Shown piece after piece: positions 24,872-31,313 of a stretch of 34,133 nucleotides of DNA (its first letter is position 1; every line of letters begins with the position of its first letter). The position numbers and the translations under genes are program-made. This DNA comes from Gemmatimonadota bacterium (lineage in GTDB: Bacteria > Gemmatimonadota > Gemmatimonadetes > Gemmatimonadales > GWC2-71-9): contig QHUC01000005.1 in the NCBI GenBank assembly GCA_003221045.1, positions 1 to 34,133 of the forward strand. Reading direction: 5' to 3'. The notes beneath the pieces were generated by a model. The model worked only from the letters and a program-made list of their open reading frames with translations, did not search any database and was not told where the DNA came from.

Positions 24872-25862
24872 GCTGGTGGGCGTCGTGCATCGCTACGAAA
24901 GTCGCATCGTGCTCGATATCGAGCGGTTCCAGGTTCCACCCGGCTCCGGCGTGGCGATCGTGGGCCCGAATGGATCGGGCAAGAGCACCTTGCTACGGCT
25001 GCTCGCTCTCCTCGAGCGGCCTACGCAGGGCGAGGTTCGGCTCGACGGCGCGGTGGTGACGGGGACGAGCGGCGCACGCCGCCGGGTGACGCTGGTCGAG
25101 CAACGGCCCGTGCTGTTCCGCGGAACGGTGCGCGAGAATCTCAGGTTCGGGTTAGAGGTGCGGGGGACCAAACGCACGGACGTGAACAGGGTCATCGACA
25201 ACGTGGCAGGAAGGCTCGGCATCACCTCGCTGCTCAATCGCCGGCGGCACGAGTTGTCGGACGGCGAGGTGCAGCGCGTCGCCGTGGCGCGGGCGCTCGC
25301 CGTCGAGCCCGACGTGCTGCTGCTCGACGAGCCGACGAGCTCCGCCGACCGCGCAGCCGCCCAGACGCTGTATCGCGCCCTGGCCGAAGAGCGCGCCCGG
25401 CGCCCGCTCGCCATCTGTCTCGCCTCCCACCAGCTGGAAGACGCATACCGCTGGGCCGACGATGTGCGAGCTCTTGCCGAGGGGAAGCTGGCTCCCGTCA
25501 CCCCCGAGAACCTGTTTCGGGTCGAGCTCCCGCCGGGCACGGGCGATGCGGGGCTGAAGCACGTGTGCGTCGGCTCGATCGAGGTGGCGGCGACCACCGA
25601 CAAGACCGGCCCGGCCATCCTCGCGGTGTCGCCCACGGACATCTTCGTCAGCCGCGAGCCGCTCGCGTCCTCCGCGCGCAACGTCTTCTCGGGACGCGTC
25701 ACCCGGCTGAGCCATCGGCGGCCCGGCGTGGTGCACGTCGCCGCCGACGTCGGGGTGGAGCTGGTCGCGGTGATCACCGAGGATGCGGTGCGGGATCTGG
25801 GACTCGTGCCGGGCGGCCCGGTGGTGTTCTCCTTCAAGGCCAGCGCGGTACGTGTGTTCTGA
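24864..25862 (+). CDS. tupC: Tungstate/molybdate ABC transporter ATPase with C-terminal TOBE/Mop domain
   Basis: 332 residues. ABC domain: Walker A GPNGSGKST (residues about 35-43), Q-loop VTLVEQRPVLFRGTV, signature LSDGEVQRVAVARAL (G to D change in the canonical LSGGQ), Walker B DVLLLDEPTSS, and the switch His in LASHQLEDA. The C-terminal 70 residues (ARNVFSGRVTRLSHRRPGVVHVAADVGVELVAVITEDAVRDLGLVPGGPVVFSFKASAVRVF) form a TOBE/Mop domain, which binds oxyanions and is used by ModC/WtpC-type ATPases to stop import when tungstate or molybdate is plentiful. ATG 24864 overlaps the tupB stop by 8 nt. It powers uptake for the cofactor genes that follow. Confidence 0.93.
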   Translation: MLELVGVVHRYESRIVLDIERFQVPPGSGVAIVGPNGSGKSTLLRLLALLERPTQGEVRLDGAVVTGTSGARRRVTLVEQRPVLFRGTVRENLRFGLEVRGTKRTDVNRVIDNVAGRLGITSLLNRRRHELSDGEVQRVAVARALAVEPDVLLLDEPTSSADRAAAQTLYRALAEERARRPLAICLASHQLEDAYRWADDVRALAEGKLAPVTPENLFRVELPPGTGDAGLKHVCVGSIEVAATTDKTGPAILAVSPTDIFVSREPLASSARNVFSGRVTRLSHRRPGVVHVAADVGVELVAVITEDAVRDLGLVPGGPVVFSFKASAVRVF

Positions 25863-25864
25863 GA

Positions 25865-26284
25865 ATGCCGATCTGCTATCTTACACGCATCGTTGAGTTT
25901 AGCGCGACGCACCGGATTCGACGGGCCGACTGGACCGCAGAGCAGAACACGGCCGAGTTTGGCCGGGCGGCGACCGAGCACGGGCACCGCTATCAATGCC
26001 GGGTCACGGTCAAGGCGCCGCTGCGAGCCGAAGCGGGCGGCGTAATGAGTCTGCCGCTGCTCGATACCCTCCTCGACGAAGAGGTGGTACGGCGGTTCGA
26101 CGGCAAGAGCATCAACGCGGCGGCGCCCGAATTCGCCGACGGCCGGCGGCTCGCGACGGGCGAGGCCCTGACCGTGTATGTGTGGGAGCGGATCGCCCCG
26201 CGGCTGCCATCCGGTGTGCAGCTCCATGCCGTGCGGGTACAGGAGGGGCCACATTTGTACTCGGAGTATTTTGGTGGAGAATAA
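25865..26284 (+). CDS. 6-pyruvoyl-tetrahydropterin synthase/QueD-family protein lacking the usual catalytic Cys
   Basis: 139 residues. The ATG follows the tupC stop by 2 nt. Family features: EFSATHRI (zinc His16), EHGHRYQCRVTV with zinc His39 and His41, MSLPLLDTLLDEEVVRRFDGKSIN matching the FDHKxLN region, and LATGEALTVYVWERI matching PTxENLAxWIW. In QueD/PTPS the catalytic Cys stands four residues before the first His of HGH; here that position is Ala35, with Glu38 directly before HGH. The metal site is therefore kept, but the usual acid-base Cys is absent. It could be a variant pterin enzyme (some PTPS subgroups use Glu), possibly acting on molybdopterin-related pterins; this is inference. 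No queuosine genes are near. Confidence 0.82.
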   Translation: MPICYLTRIVEFSATHRIRRADWTAEQNTAEFGRAATEHGHRYQCRVTVKAPLRAEAGGVMSLPLLDTLLDEEVVRRFDGKSINAAAPEFADGRRLATGEALTVYVWERIAPRLPSGVQLHAVRVQEGPHLYSEYFGGE

Positions 26285-27047
26285 GCCAGTAGCCCCGGGC
26301 GCAAGCCCGGGGTCTCGTCGCGGCCGGATGCTCGCCGAGTCGGCCGCCGTGGAAGAAGTGCCGGTCTGGCTCGAGGTGAACGGCGAGCCCGCCGTGACAT
26401 GGATGTGCACGCCCGACCTGCTCGAGGAGCTGGCGACCGGTTGGCTGCACGGCGAAGGCTACATCGAGAGCCTCAATGACCTCGTGAAGTTGCGCCCCTG
26501 CGCCACCGACCTCGGGTTCTGGGCGGACATACGGCCGGAGCGCCTGGCCGCCGTGAAGGCAGAGAACCGCAAGCGGGTGTTGGCCTCCGGATGCGGGGCG
26601 GTCTCGACGTTCCTGGCCGATCCGCACGTCATCGCCCGAGCACCCTCGCGGGGCGAGCCCCCGGCGGCTGACCGGCTGCGGGTGCTGTTCAAAGAGCTGT
26701 TCGGCCGGGGCGAGCGCTACAACGAGACGGGCGGCATCCACGCGGCGGCGCTCACCGACAACGAGCGGTTGTTGTTCCACGCCGAGGACATCGGGCGACA
26801 CAACGCGGTGGACAAGGTGATCGGCGCGGCCGTCATCGCGCGCACGCCGATCGTGGGGCGTGGGCTGCTCGTCACGGGTCGGATATCGGCCGAGCTGGCG
26901 TACAAGGCCGCGCGGGCCGGCGTGGCGTATGTGGCGACCCCGAGCGTGCCGTCGACGCTCGCCTTGACGATCGGCCGCCGCTCGGGACTGGTCCTGGTCG
27001 GGCGCGCGGTGAGCGGCACGCCGCACATCCACCGGCCGGACGCGTGA
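26274..27047 (+). CDS. fdhD: FdhD/NarQ-type sulfurtransferase for Mo/W enzymes, single-Cys variant
   Basis: 257 residues from GTG 26274, which has GGAG 7 nt upstream and overlaps the preceding stop by 11 nt; ATG 26329 is a weaker alternative. Family blocks: VNGEPAVTWMCTPDLLEELATGWLHGEGYI, the active loop LASGCGAVSTF, ERYNETGGIHAAALTDNERLLFHAEDIGRHNAVDKVIGAAVI, GRGLLVTGRISAELAYKAARAGVAYVATPSVPSTLAL. In E. coli FdhD the loop has a CxxC pair used to pass sulfur from IscS to the molybdenum/tungsten centre of formate dehydrogenase; here only one Cys (C107) remains. Its place in this run implies a Mo/W oxidoreductase elsewhere in the genome. The first codons overlap a GC palindrome. Confidence 0.9.
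   Translation: MENKPVAPGASPGSRRGRMLAESAAVEEVPVWLEVNGEPAVTWMCTPDLLEELATGWLHGEGYIESLNDLVKLRPCATDLGFWADIRPERLAAVKAENRKRVLASGCGAVSTFLADPHVIARAPSRGEPPAADRLRVLFKELFGRGERYNETGGIHAAALTDNERLLFHAEDIGRHNAVDKVIGAAVIARTPIVGRGLLVTGRISAELAYKAARAGVAYVATPSVPSTLALTIGRRSGLVLVGRAVSGTPHIHRPDA
26293..26312 (+). repeat. Palindrome CCCCGGGC-GCAA-GCCCGGGG in the fdhD start region
   Basis: A perfect 8-bp stem with a GNRA-type tetraloop sequence (GCAA). It encodes APGASPG near the FdhD N-terminus, ahead of the conserved domain. A closely related palindrome occurs in the ETF-QO gene at 31596-31621. It may be a dispersed palindromic repeat or a translation-affecting hairpin just after the fdhD start. Confidence 0.7.
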
Positions 27048-27457
27048 CGGCCGACGAGCTCCGCGGCATTCTCGGCGCGACGCGAACGATCGCGGTCGTC
27101 GGGCTGTCGCCCTCGCCCGAGCGACCCAGCCACGGTGTGGCAGCCTACCTCCAAGGTGCCGGCTATCGTATCGTGCCCGTGAACCCGCACCACGACACCA
27201 TCCTCGGTGAGCGGAGCTACCAGACGCTGACGGCGGCGGCGGTCGATCACCAGATCGACGTGGTCGATGTGTTTCGGCGCAGCCAGTTCGTGGGCCCGAT
27301 CGTGGACGAAGCGATCCGCCTGAAGCCCGCCCCCCGGCTGATCTGGCTGCAGATGGGCGTGGTGGACGAGACGGCCCGGCAGCGCTCGCAGGCGGCGGCA
27401 ATTCCGTTCGTGATGGACCGCTGCCTGATGGTGGAGCACCGGGCGCTCGGAGGGTGA
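27044..27457 (+). CDS. CoA-binding domain protein (YccU/COG1832 type)
   Basis: 137 residues. GTG 27044 overlaps the fdhD stop as GTGA. Rossmann CoA-binding fold: RTIAVVGLSPSPERPSHGVAAYLQGAGYRIVPVNPHHDTILGERSYQTL, QIDVVDVFRRSQFVGPIVDEAI, IWLQMGVVDETARQRSQAAAIPFVMDRCLMVEHRAL. The conserved Cys in MDRCLM is present. This family binds CoA or CoA-thioesters in the cytoplasm, with no defined physiological role. In this run it may be a passenger or have a link to Mo/W-enzyme metabolism; that is only inference from its tight overlap with fdhD and mobA. Confidence 0.88.
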   Translation: MTADELRGILGATRTIAVVGLSPSPERPSHGVAAYLQGAGYRIVPVNPHHDTILGERSYQTLTAAAVDHQIDVVDVFRRSQFVGPIVDEAIRLKPAPRLIWLQMGVVDETARQRSQAAAIPFVMDRCLMVEHRALGG

Positions 27458-28077
27458 CCGTGCGCGGCGCCGTCCTGGCGGGCGGTGCCGCCCGCCGCTA
27501 CGGCGGGCGTCCCAAGGGACTCGTGGAGCTCGGCGGGCGGCGCATTCTCGACCGGGTGGTCGACGTGGTCGCCGCCGTGACCGGCGATGCTCCCCTGCTC
27601 GTCGCCAACGCTCCCGACGCCGCCGGTTGGCGACCCGACCTCCGGACCATTCCCGACGTGCGCCGGGATTGCGGCAGCCTCGGCGGCATCTACACCGCCG
27701 TCGTGTCCGGCGCGGGTCCAGTCCTGTGCGTCGCCTGGGACATGCCGTTTCTCACCGCGGACTTGCTCCGAGCGCTGGTGACGGGGGCGGGGGTGGGGGC
27801 GACGAGCGGGGGGTACGACGCCTTTCTGCCCGAGAGCGACGGCCGCCGCGGCGTCGAGCCGCTGTGCGCCGTGTATGGCCCCGCCTGCGGCCCCGCCATC
27901 GAGCGGCAGCTCGCGCGTGGCGACCTGCGGGCCATCGGCTTCCACGCCGATGTGAAGGTCGGTACACTACCTCTCGAGCGCGTCCGGGCGTTTGGCGACC
28001 CGGTCGACCTGTTTTTCAACGTCAACACTCCCGCGGACTTGGAACGGGCGGAGGCGGCGTGGCGGCGACGCGGATGA
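27454..28077 (+). CDS. mobA: Molybdenum cofactor guanylyltransferase MobA
   Basis: 207 residues from GTG 27454 (overlapping the previous stop as GTGA). Nucleotidyltransferase features: GAVLAGGAARRYGGRPKGLVELGGRRILDRV (the LAGGxxxRxGxxK signature), CGSLGGIYTAV, VLCVAWDMPFLTADLLRALV and FFNVNTPADLERAEA at the end. It joins GMP from GTP to molybdopterin to make the MGD cofactor, needed by DMSO-reductase-family enzymes such as formate dehydrogenase, which fits the adjacent fdhD. The stop overlaps mobB as ATGA. Tungsten can replace molybdenum in the same cofactor. Confidence 0.93.
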   Translation: MTVRGAVLAGGAARRYGGRPKGLVELGGRRILDRVVDVVAAVTGDAPLLVANAPDAAGWRPDLRTIPDVRRDCGSLGGIYTAVVSGAGPVLCVAWDMPFLTADLLRALVTGAGVGATSGGYDAFLPESDGRRGVEPLCAVYGPACGPAIERQLARGDLRAIGFHADVKVGTLPLERVRAFGDPVDLFFNVNTPADLERAEAAWRRRG

Positions 28078-28595
28078 TCTCGATCATCGGCCGGAAGAAC
28101 GCCGGCAAAACCACGCTGCTCGTGGCCCTCTCGGCCGAGCTCGTGCGCCGCAAGTTCCGGGTGATGACCATCAAGCAAGTCACCCATCCGGCCGTTACCG
28201 ACCAACGCGGCAAGGATTCGTGGCGTCATTGGCACGAAGGCCGCGCCGAGCGCGTCCTCATGGAGGGCCCCGGCCAGCGGGTCCTCTGGGAGAAGACGGA
28301 GAAGGAATCCGATCCGGTGACCCTCGCGCGACGCTATCTCCAAGGCGCCGACATCGTGCTGGTCGAAGGATTCAAGGCGGCGCCCCTCCCCAAGATCGAG
28401 GTGTACCGGCGAGCCGCGGGCCCCGAGCCGATCTTCGACTCGAAGGTCCACGACCCGGGCGACTGGGTGGCGATCATCACCGATAATCCCGCCTATCGGG
28501 CGGACGACGTGCCCGTCTTCCGGTTCGCCGATACCGCGTGGCTCGTCACCCTCGCCAACCTGGCCTGGGACCGGGCCAAGATCCTCCCGCCCTGA
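28074..28595 (+). CDS. mobB: Molybdopterin-guanine dinucleotide biosynthesis adaptor GTPase MobB
   Basis: 173 residues from ATG 28074. P-loop MISIIGRKNAGKTTLLVALSAELVRRKFRVMTIKQVTH (Walker A GRKNAGKTT), GKDSWRHWHEGRAERVLMEGPGQRVLWEK, ADIVLVEGFKAAPLPKIEVYRR. MobB is a GTP-binding partner of MobA that assists MGD formation but is not strictly essential in E. coli. It overlaps mobA by 4 nt and moeA begins 1 nt after its stop, so all three are translationally linked. Confidence 0.94.
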   Translation: MISIIGRKNAGKTTLLVALSAELVRRKFRVMTIKQVTHPAVTDQRGKDSWRHWHEGRAERVLMEGPGQRVLWEKTEKESDPVTLARRYLQGADIVLVEGFKAAPLPKIEVYRRAAGPEPIFDSKVHDPGDWVAIITDNPAYRADDVPVFRFADTAWLVTLANLAWDRAKILPP

Positions 28596-28596
28596 C

Positions 28597-29838
28597 ATGC
28601 TGACGCCAACCGAGGCGGCGCACCGCATCCTCGAGCATATAACGCCGCTCCCGGCGTCCCGGCGGCCGCTCCGCGACTCGCTCGACCGCGTGCTCGCCGA
28701 GGATGTGTCGAGTCCCATCGACCTGCCCGCGTGGGACAATTCCGCGATGGACGGCTACGCGGCGCGCGCGGCGGACATCGCGCGCGGCAAAGTCACGCTC
28801 GCGGTGGTCGAGACCGTGGCCGCCGGCCAGTTCCCCAAGAAGTCGATCGGTCCGGGCGAGGTCACGCGGATCTTCACGGGTGCCCCATTGCCTCCCGGCG
28901 CCGACACCGTGGTGCGCCAGGAAGACACGGAGGCGGCTGCGCCCGGGCACGTGACCGTGGTGAGCGGCCGCGACGCCCGGAAGAACGTCCGCTACCGGGG
29001 CGAGGACATTCGAAAGGGCGCCGTCGTGCTCGAGGCCGGCACACCGCTCGGCCCGGCGCAGCTGGGGGTGCTTGCCTCCATCGCTCACGGCACGCCGGTG
29101 GTACACGATGCGCCGCGGGTCGCATTCATGGGATCGGGGGACGAGATCGTCGACCTGGACCGGGCCGACGAGATCCTCGCCGGCCGGAAAGTGGCAACGT
29201 CGAACTCTTACACGCTCCACGCCCTCATCCAACGGACCGGAGGTATCCCCGTGGATCTCGGGCTGGCCCGCGATACGAAGGACAGCCTCCGCGAGCGGCT
29301 GTCCGCCGCGCGGGGGACGGATCTTCTCGTCACGACCGCGGGGGTGAGCGTCGGGGAGCACGATCTGGTGCGCGAGGTGTTGAGCGAGCTCGGGGGCGAG
29401 ATCAAGCTGTGGCGCATCGCGATGCGTCCCGGCGCGCCCGTGGGGTTCGGCACGCTGCACGGCAAGCCGTGGATCGGCCTGCCCGGCAACCCGGTGAGCG
29501 TGATGGTGACGTTCGAGCTGTTCGTGCGGCCCGCAATGCGCCGAATGCTCGGTCATCGGCTGCCGTTCCGCCGTGTCGTCCACGTGTGCGTAGGGGAACC
29601 GATCACCCTGGGACCCAAGCTCCGTCACTTCCTGCGGGCGGTTGTCAAGCCGGAGGGCCCGGAGGGGAGGCTGACGGCGCGCTTGACTGGCCCACAGGGT
29701 TCGGGCATCCTCACGTCCATGGCCCGTGCAAACGCGCTCCTGATCGTGCCGGAGGACCGGCCCGCGGTGCCCGTGGGGGAGACCCTGGCCGCCCTGCTGC
29801 TCGACGATCCGCACCACGTGGCCGAGGCCCCCTTCTAG
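28597..29838 (+). CDS. moeA: Molybdopterin molybdenumtransferase MoeA
   Basis: 413 residues, normal length. Blocks: LPAWDNSAMDGYAARAADIA, GEVTRIFTGAPLPPGADTVVRQEDTE, the RKNVRYRGEDIRKG loop, MGSGDEIVDLD, the TTAGVSVGEHDLVREVLSELGGEIKLWRIAMRPGAPVGFG metal-insertion loop, and LPGNPVSVMVTFELFVRP. MoeA inserts molybdate or tungstate into adenylylated molybdopterin. It sits downstream of mobA/mobB and uses the oxyanion that the TupBC-type importer would deliver. No moaA/C/E or mogA is in the window, so pterin assembly must be encoded elsewhere. Confidence 0.96.
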   Translation: MLTPTEAAHRILEHITPLPASRRPLRDSLDRVLAEDVSSPIDLPAWDNSAMDGYAARAADIARGKVTLAVVETVAAGQFPKKSIGPGEVTRIFTGAPLPPGADTVVRQEDTEAAAPGHVTVVSGRDARKNVRYRGEDIRKGAVVLEAGTPLGPAQLGVLASIAHGTPVVHDAPRVAFMGSGDEIVDLDRADEILAGRKVATSNSYTLHALIQRTGGIPVDLGLARDTKDSLRERLSAARGTDLLVTTAGVSVGEHDLVREVLSELGGEIKLWRIAMRPGAPVGFGTLHGKPWIGLPGNPVSVMVTFELFVRPAMRRMLGHRLPFRRVVHVCVGEPITLGPKLRHFLRAVVKPEGPEGRLTARLTGPQGSGILTSMARANALLIVPEDRPAVPVGETLAALLLDDPHHVAEAPF

Positions 29839-30666
29839 GTGACCGCCCGCCCGAGACTGTACCACGCGCTCCGGCTGTTCGGCGTGGCCGCGCTCGTCGC
29901 GGGGATCTATGCCCTGAACGCCCGGACGCCCGGCGAGCTGCGCCTGGGCATCCTCTATCTGATTCCCGTGCTGCTCGCGACGTGGCTGGATGGGACGGGA
30001 TGGGGCATCGCCTTCGCGGCCGCGACCAGCCTGCTGCGCTTGCGGACCGGGTTCGACCAGATGCCCGAGACCACGCCGCTCCAGCTCCACATCCTGAATG
30101 AGGTGGCGTATTTCGCGGTGGTGGGCGTAGCGATCGCCGGGCTGTCGCAACTCCGGCGCACCCAGGATCAGCTCGCCCAGCTGGCGACGCATGATCCGCT
30201 GACGAGCGTGCTCAATGCCCGCGCCTTCTCCCAAGAGCTGACGCAGGAGCTGGGGCGCAACCGGCGCTACGGGCGACCGCTGGCGTTGATCTACCTCGAT
30301 CTCGACGACTTCAAGAAGGTGAACGACGCGCACGGCCACGCCACCGGTGACGCCGTGCTGCGGCTAGTCGCGGACGCGATGCGCGGGGCGGTTCGCCAGG
30401 CGGACGTCGTGGGCAGGCTGGGCGGCGACGAATTCGGCGTGCTCATGCCCGAAACGGATGGGGACGTGGCGCACGCCGCCGCGTCTCGCCTCGTAGCAGG
30501 CATCCGTACCGTGTTCCGCGGCACACCGTCGGTGACCGCGAGCATCGGCGTCGTGGCCGTATCCGGAACCGAGGCCGGGAGCGACGAGCTGCTACGCAAG
30601 GCGGATCAGGCGATGTACGCCGCGAAGCAGGCCGGCAAGGACCGGGTGGTCCAAGTCGCCATGTGA
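29839..30666 (+). CDS. Membrane diguanylate cyclase (GGDEF) in the Moco run
   Basis: 275 residues. GTG 29839 follows the moeA stop with no gap. The N-terminal 115 residues hold three or four membrane helices (LFGVAALVAGIYALNA, LRLGILYLIPVLLATWL, WGIAFAAATSLLRL, EVAYFAVVGVAIAGLSQL). The GGDEF domain has DPLTSVLNARAF, YLDLDDFKKVNDAHGHATGDAVLRLV and intact GGDEF at 195-199 in GRLGGDEFGVLMPETDG, with the I-site RQAD upstream. It should synthesise cyclic di-GMP. Its tight coupling to moeA and to the MarC gene downstream (4-nt overlap) is unusual; whether it links c-di-GMP to Mo/W status is unknown. Confidence 0.9.
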   Translation: MTARPRLYHALRLFGVAALVAGIYALNARTPGELRLGILYLIPVLLATWLDGTGWGIAFAAATSLLRLRTGFDQMPETTPLQLHILNEVAYFAVVGVAIAGLSQLRRTQDQLAQLATHDPLTSVLNARAFSQELTQELGRNRRYGRPLALIYLDLDDFKKVNDAHGHATGDAVLRLVADAMRGAVRQADVVGRLGGDEFGVLMPETDGDVAHAAASRLVAGIRTVFRGTPSVTASIGVVAVSGTEAGSDELLRKADQAMYAAKQAGKDRVVQVAM

Positions 30667-31298
30667 CCGGCATGCTGAAGACGCTGCAGGAGCTGTTCCT
30701 GATATTCACGTCGGTCCTCTTCATCGTCGATCCCCTCACTGCCGTACCGACGTTTCTCGCCATGACCGCCCGGGATTCTCCGGAGACGCGCCGCTTCATG
30801 GCCCGCCGGGGCGCGTGGACGTGCTTCATCACCCTGACGTCGTTCGCCCTGGGCGGCAGCCTCATCTTCCGGCTGTTCGGCATCACCATCGCGGCGTTCA
30901 AGATCGCGGGCGGCGTGCTGATCGGCCTCAACGCGCTCGACATGGTGCAGGCGCGCCGGAGCCAACAAAAGGAAACGCCGGCCGAAAAGGCGGAAGGGAT
31001 TCAGAAGGAAGACGTGGGGATCATGCCGCTCGGGGTCCCGATGCTCGCGGGGCCGGGCGCAATTTCGACGGTGATGGTCCTCGCCGGCGCGTCGAAGAGT
31101 CCGGTGACCACGATCGGCGTGTACGCGGCCATCGCCCTCACGGCATTTCTTTGCTACGTCACGCTCGCGGCGGCCACCGGGCTGGAGCGGAGGCTCGGCC
31201 AGACGGGGATGCGGATCCTCACCCGGCTCATGGGCCTGGTGCTGTGCGCCATCGCCGTGCAGTTCATTATCGATGGAATCAGGATGGCCGGATTGTAA
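30663..31298 (+). CDS. MarC-family integral membrane protein
   Basis: 211 residues, six membrane helices, from GTG 30663 (overlapping the GGDEF stop) or ATG 30672. MarC/UPF0056 blocks: LFLIFTSVLFIVDPLTAVPTFLAMTA, FKIAGGVLIGLNALDMVQARRS, GIMPLGVPMLAGPGAISTVMVLAG, and the end MRILTRLMGLVLCAIAVQFIIDGI. The family has been proposed to move small metabolites or amino acids, but its function is not established; it was wrongly tied to multiple antibiotic resistance. It is the last gene of the plus-strand run and converges on the ETF-QO gene with a 15-nt gap, with no clear terminator between them. Confidence 0.92.
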   Translation: MTGMLKTLQELFLIFTSVLFIVDPLTAVPTFLAMTARDSPETRRFMARRGAWTCFITLTSFALGGSLIFRLFGITIAAFKIAGGVLIGLNALDMVQARRSQQKETPAEKAEGIQKEDVGIMPLGVPMLAGPGAISTVMVLAGASKSPVTTIGVYAAIALTAFLCYVTLAAATGLERRLGQTGMRILTRLMGLVLCAIAVQFIIDGIRMAGL

Positions 31299-31313
31299 CC
31301 GCGGGGAGTTCTA

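Noticed and set aside
25865-26284. QueD of a queuosine operon
   Set aside because: No queC, queE or queF is nearby and the catalytic Cys of QueD is missing; context points to Mo/W cofactor instead.
28546-30339. Minus-strand open frame of nearly 600 codons across moeA and the GGDEF gene
   Set aside because: Composition is the complement of two clear genes (many Arg, His, Gln), it has no domain, and start and stop do not fit any operon.
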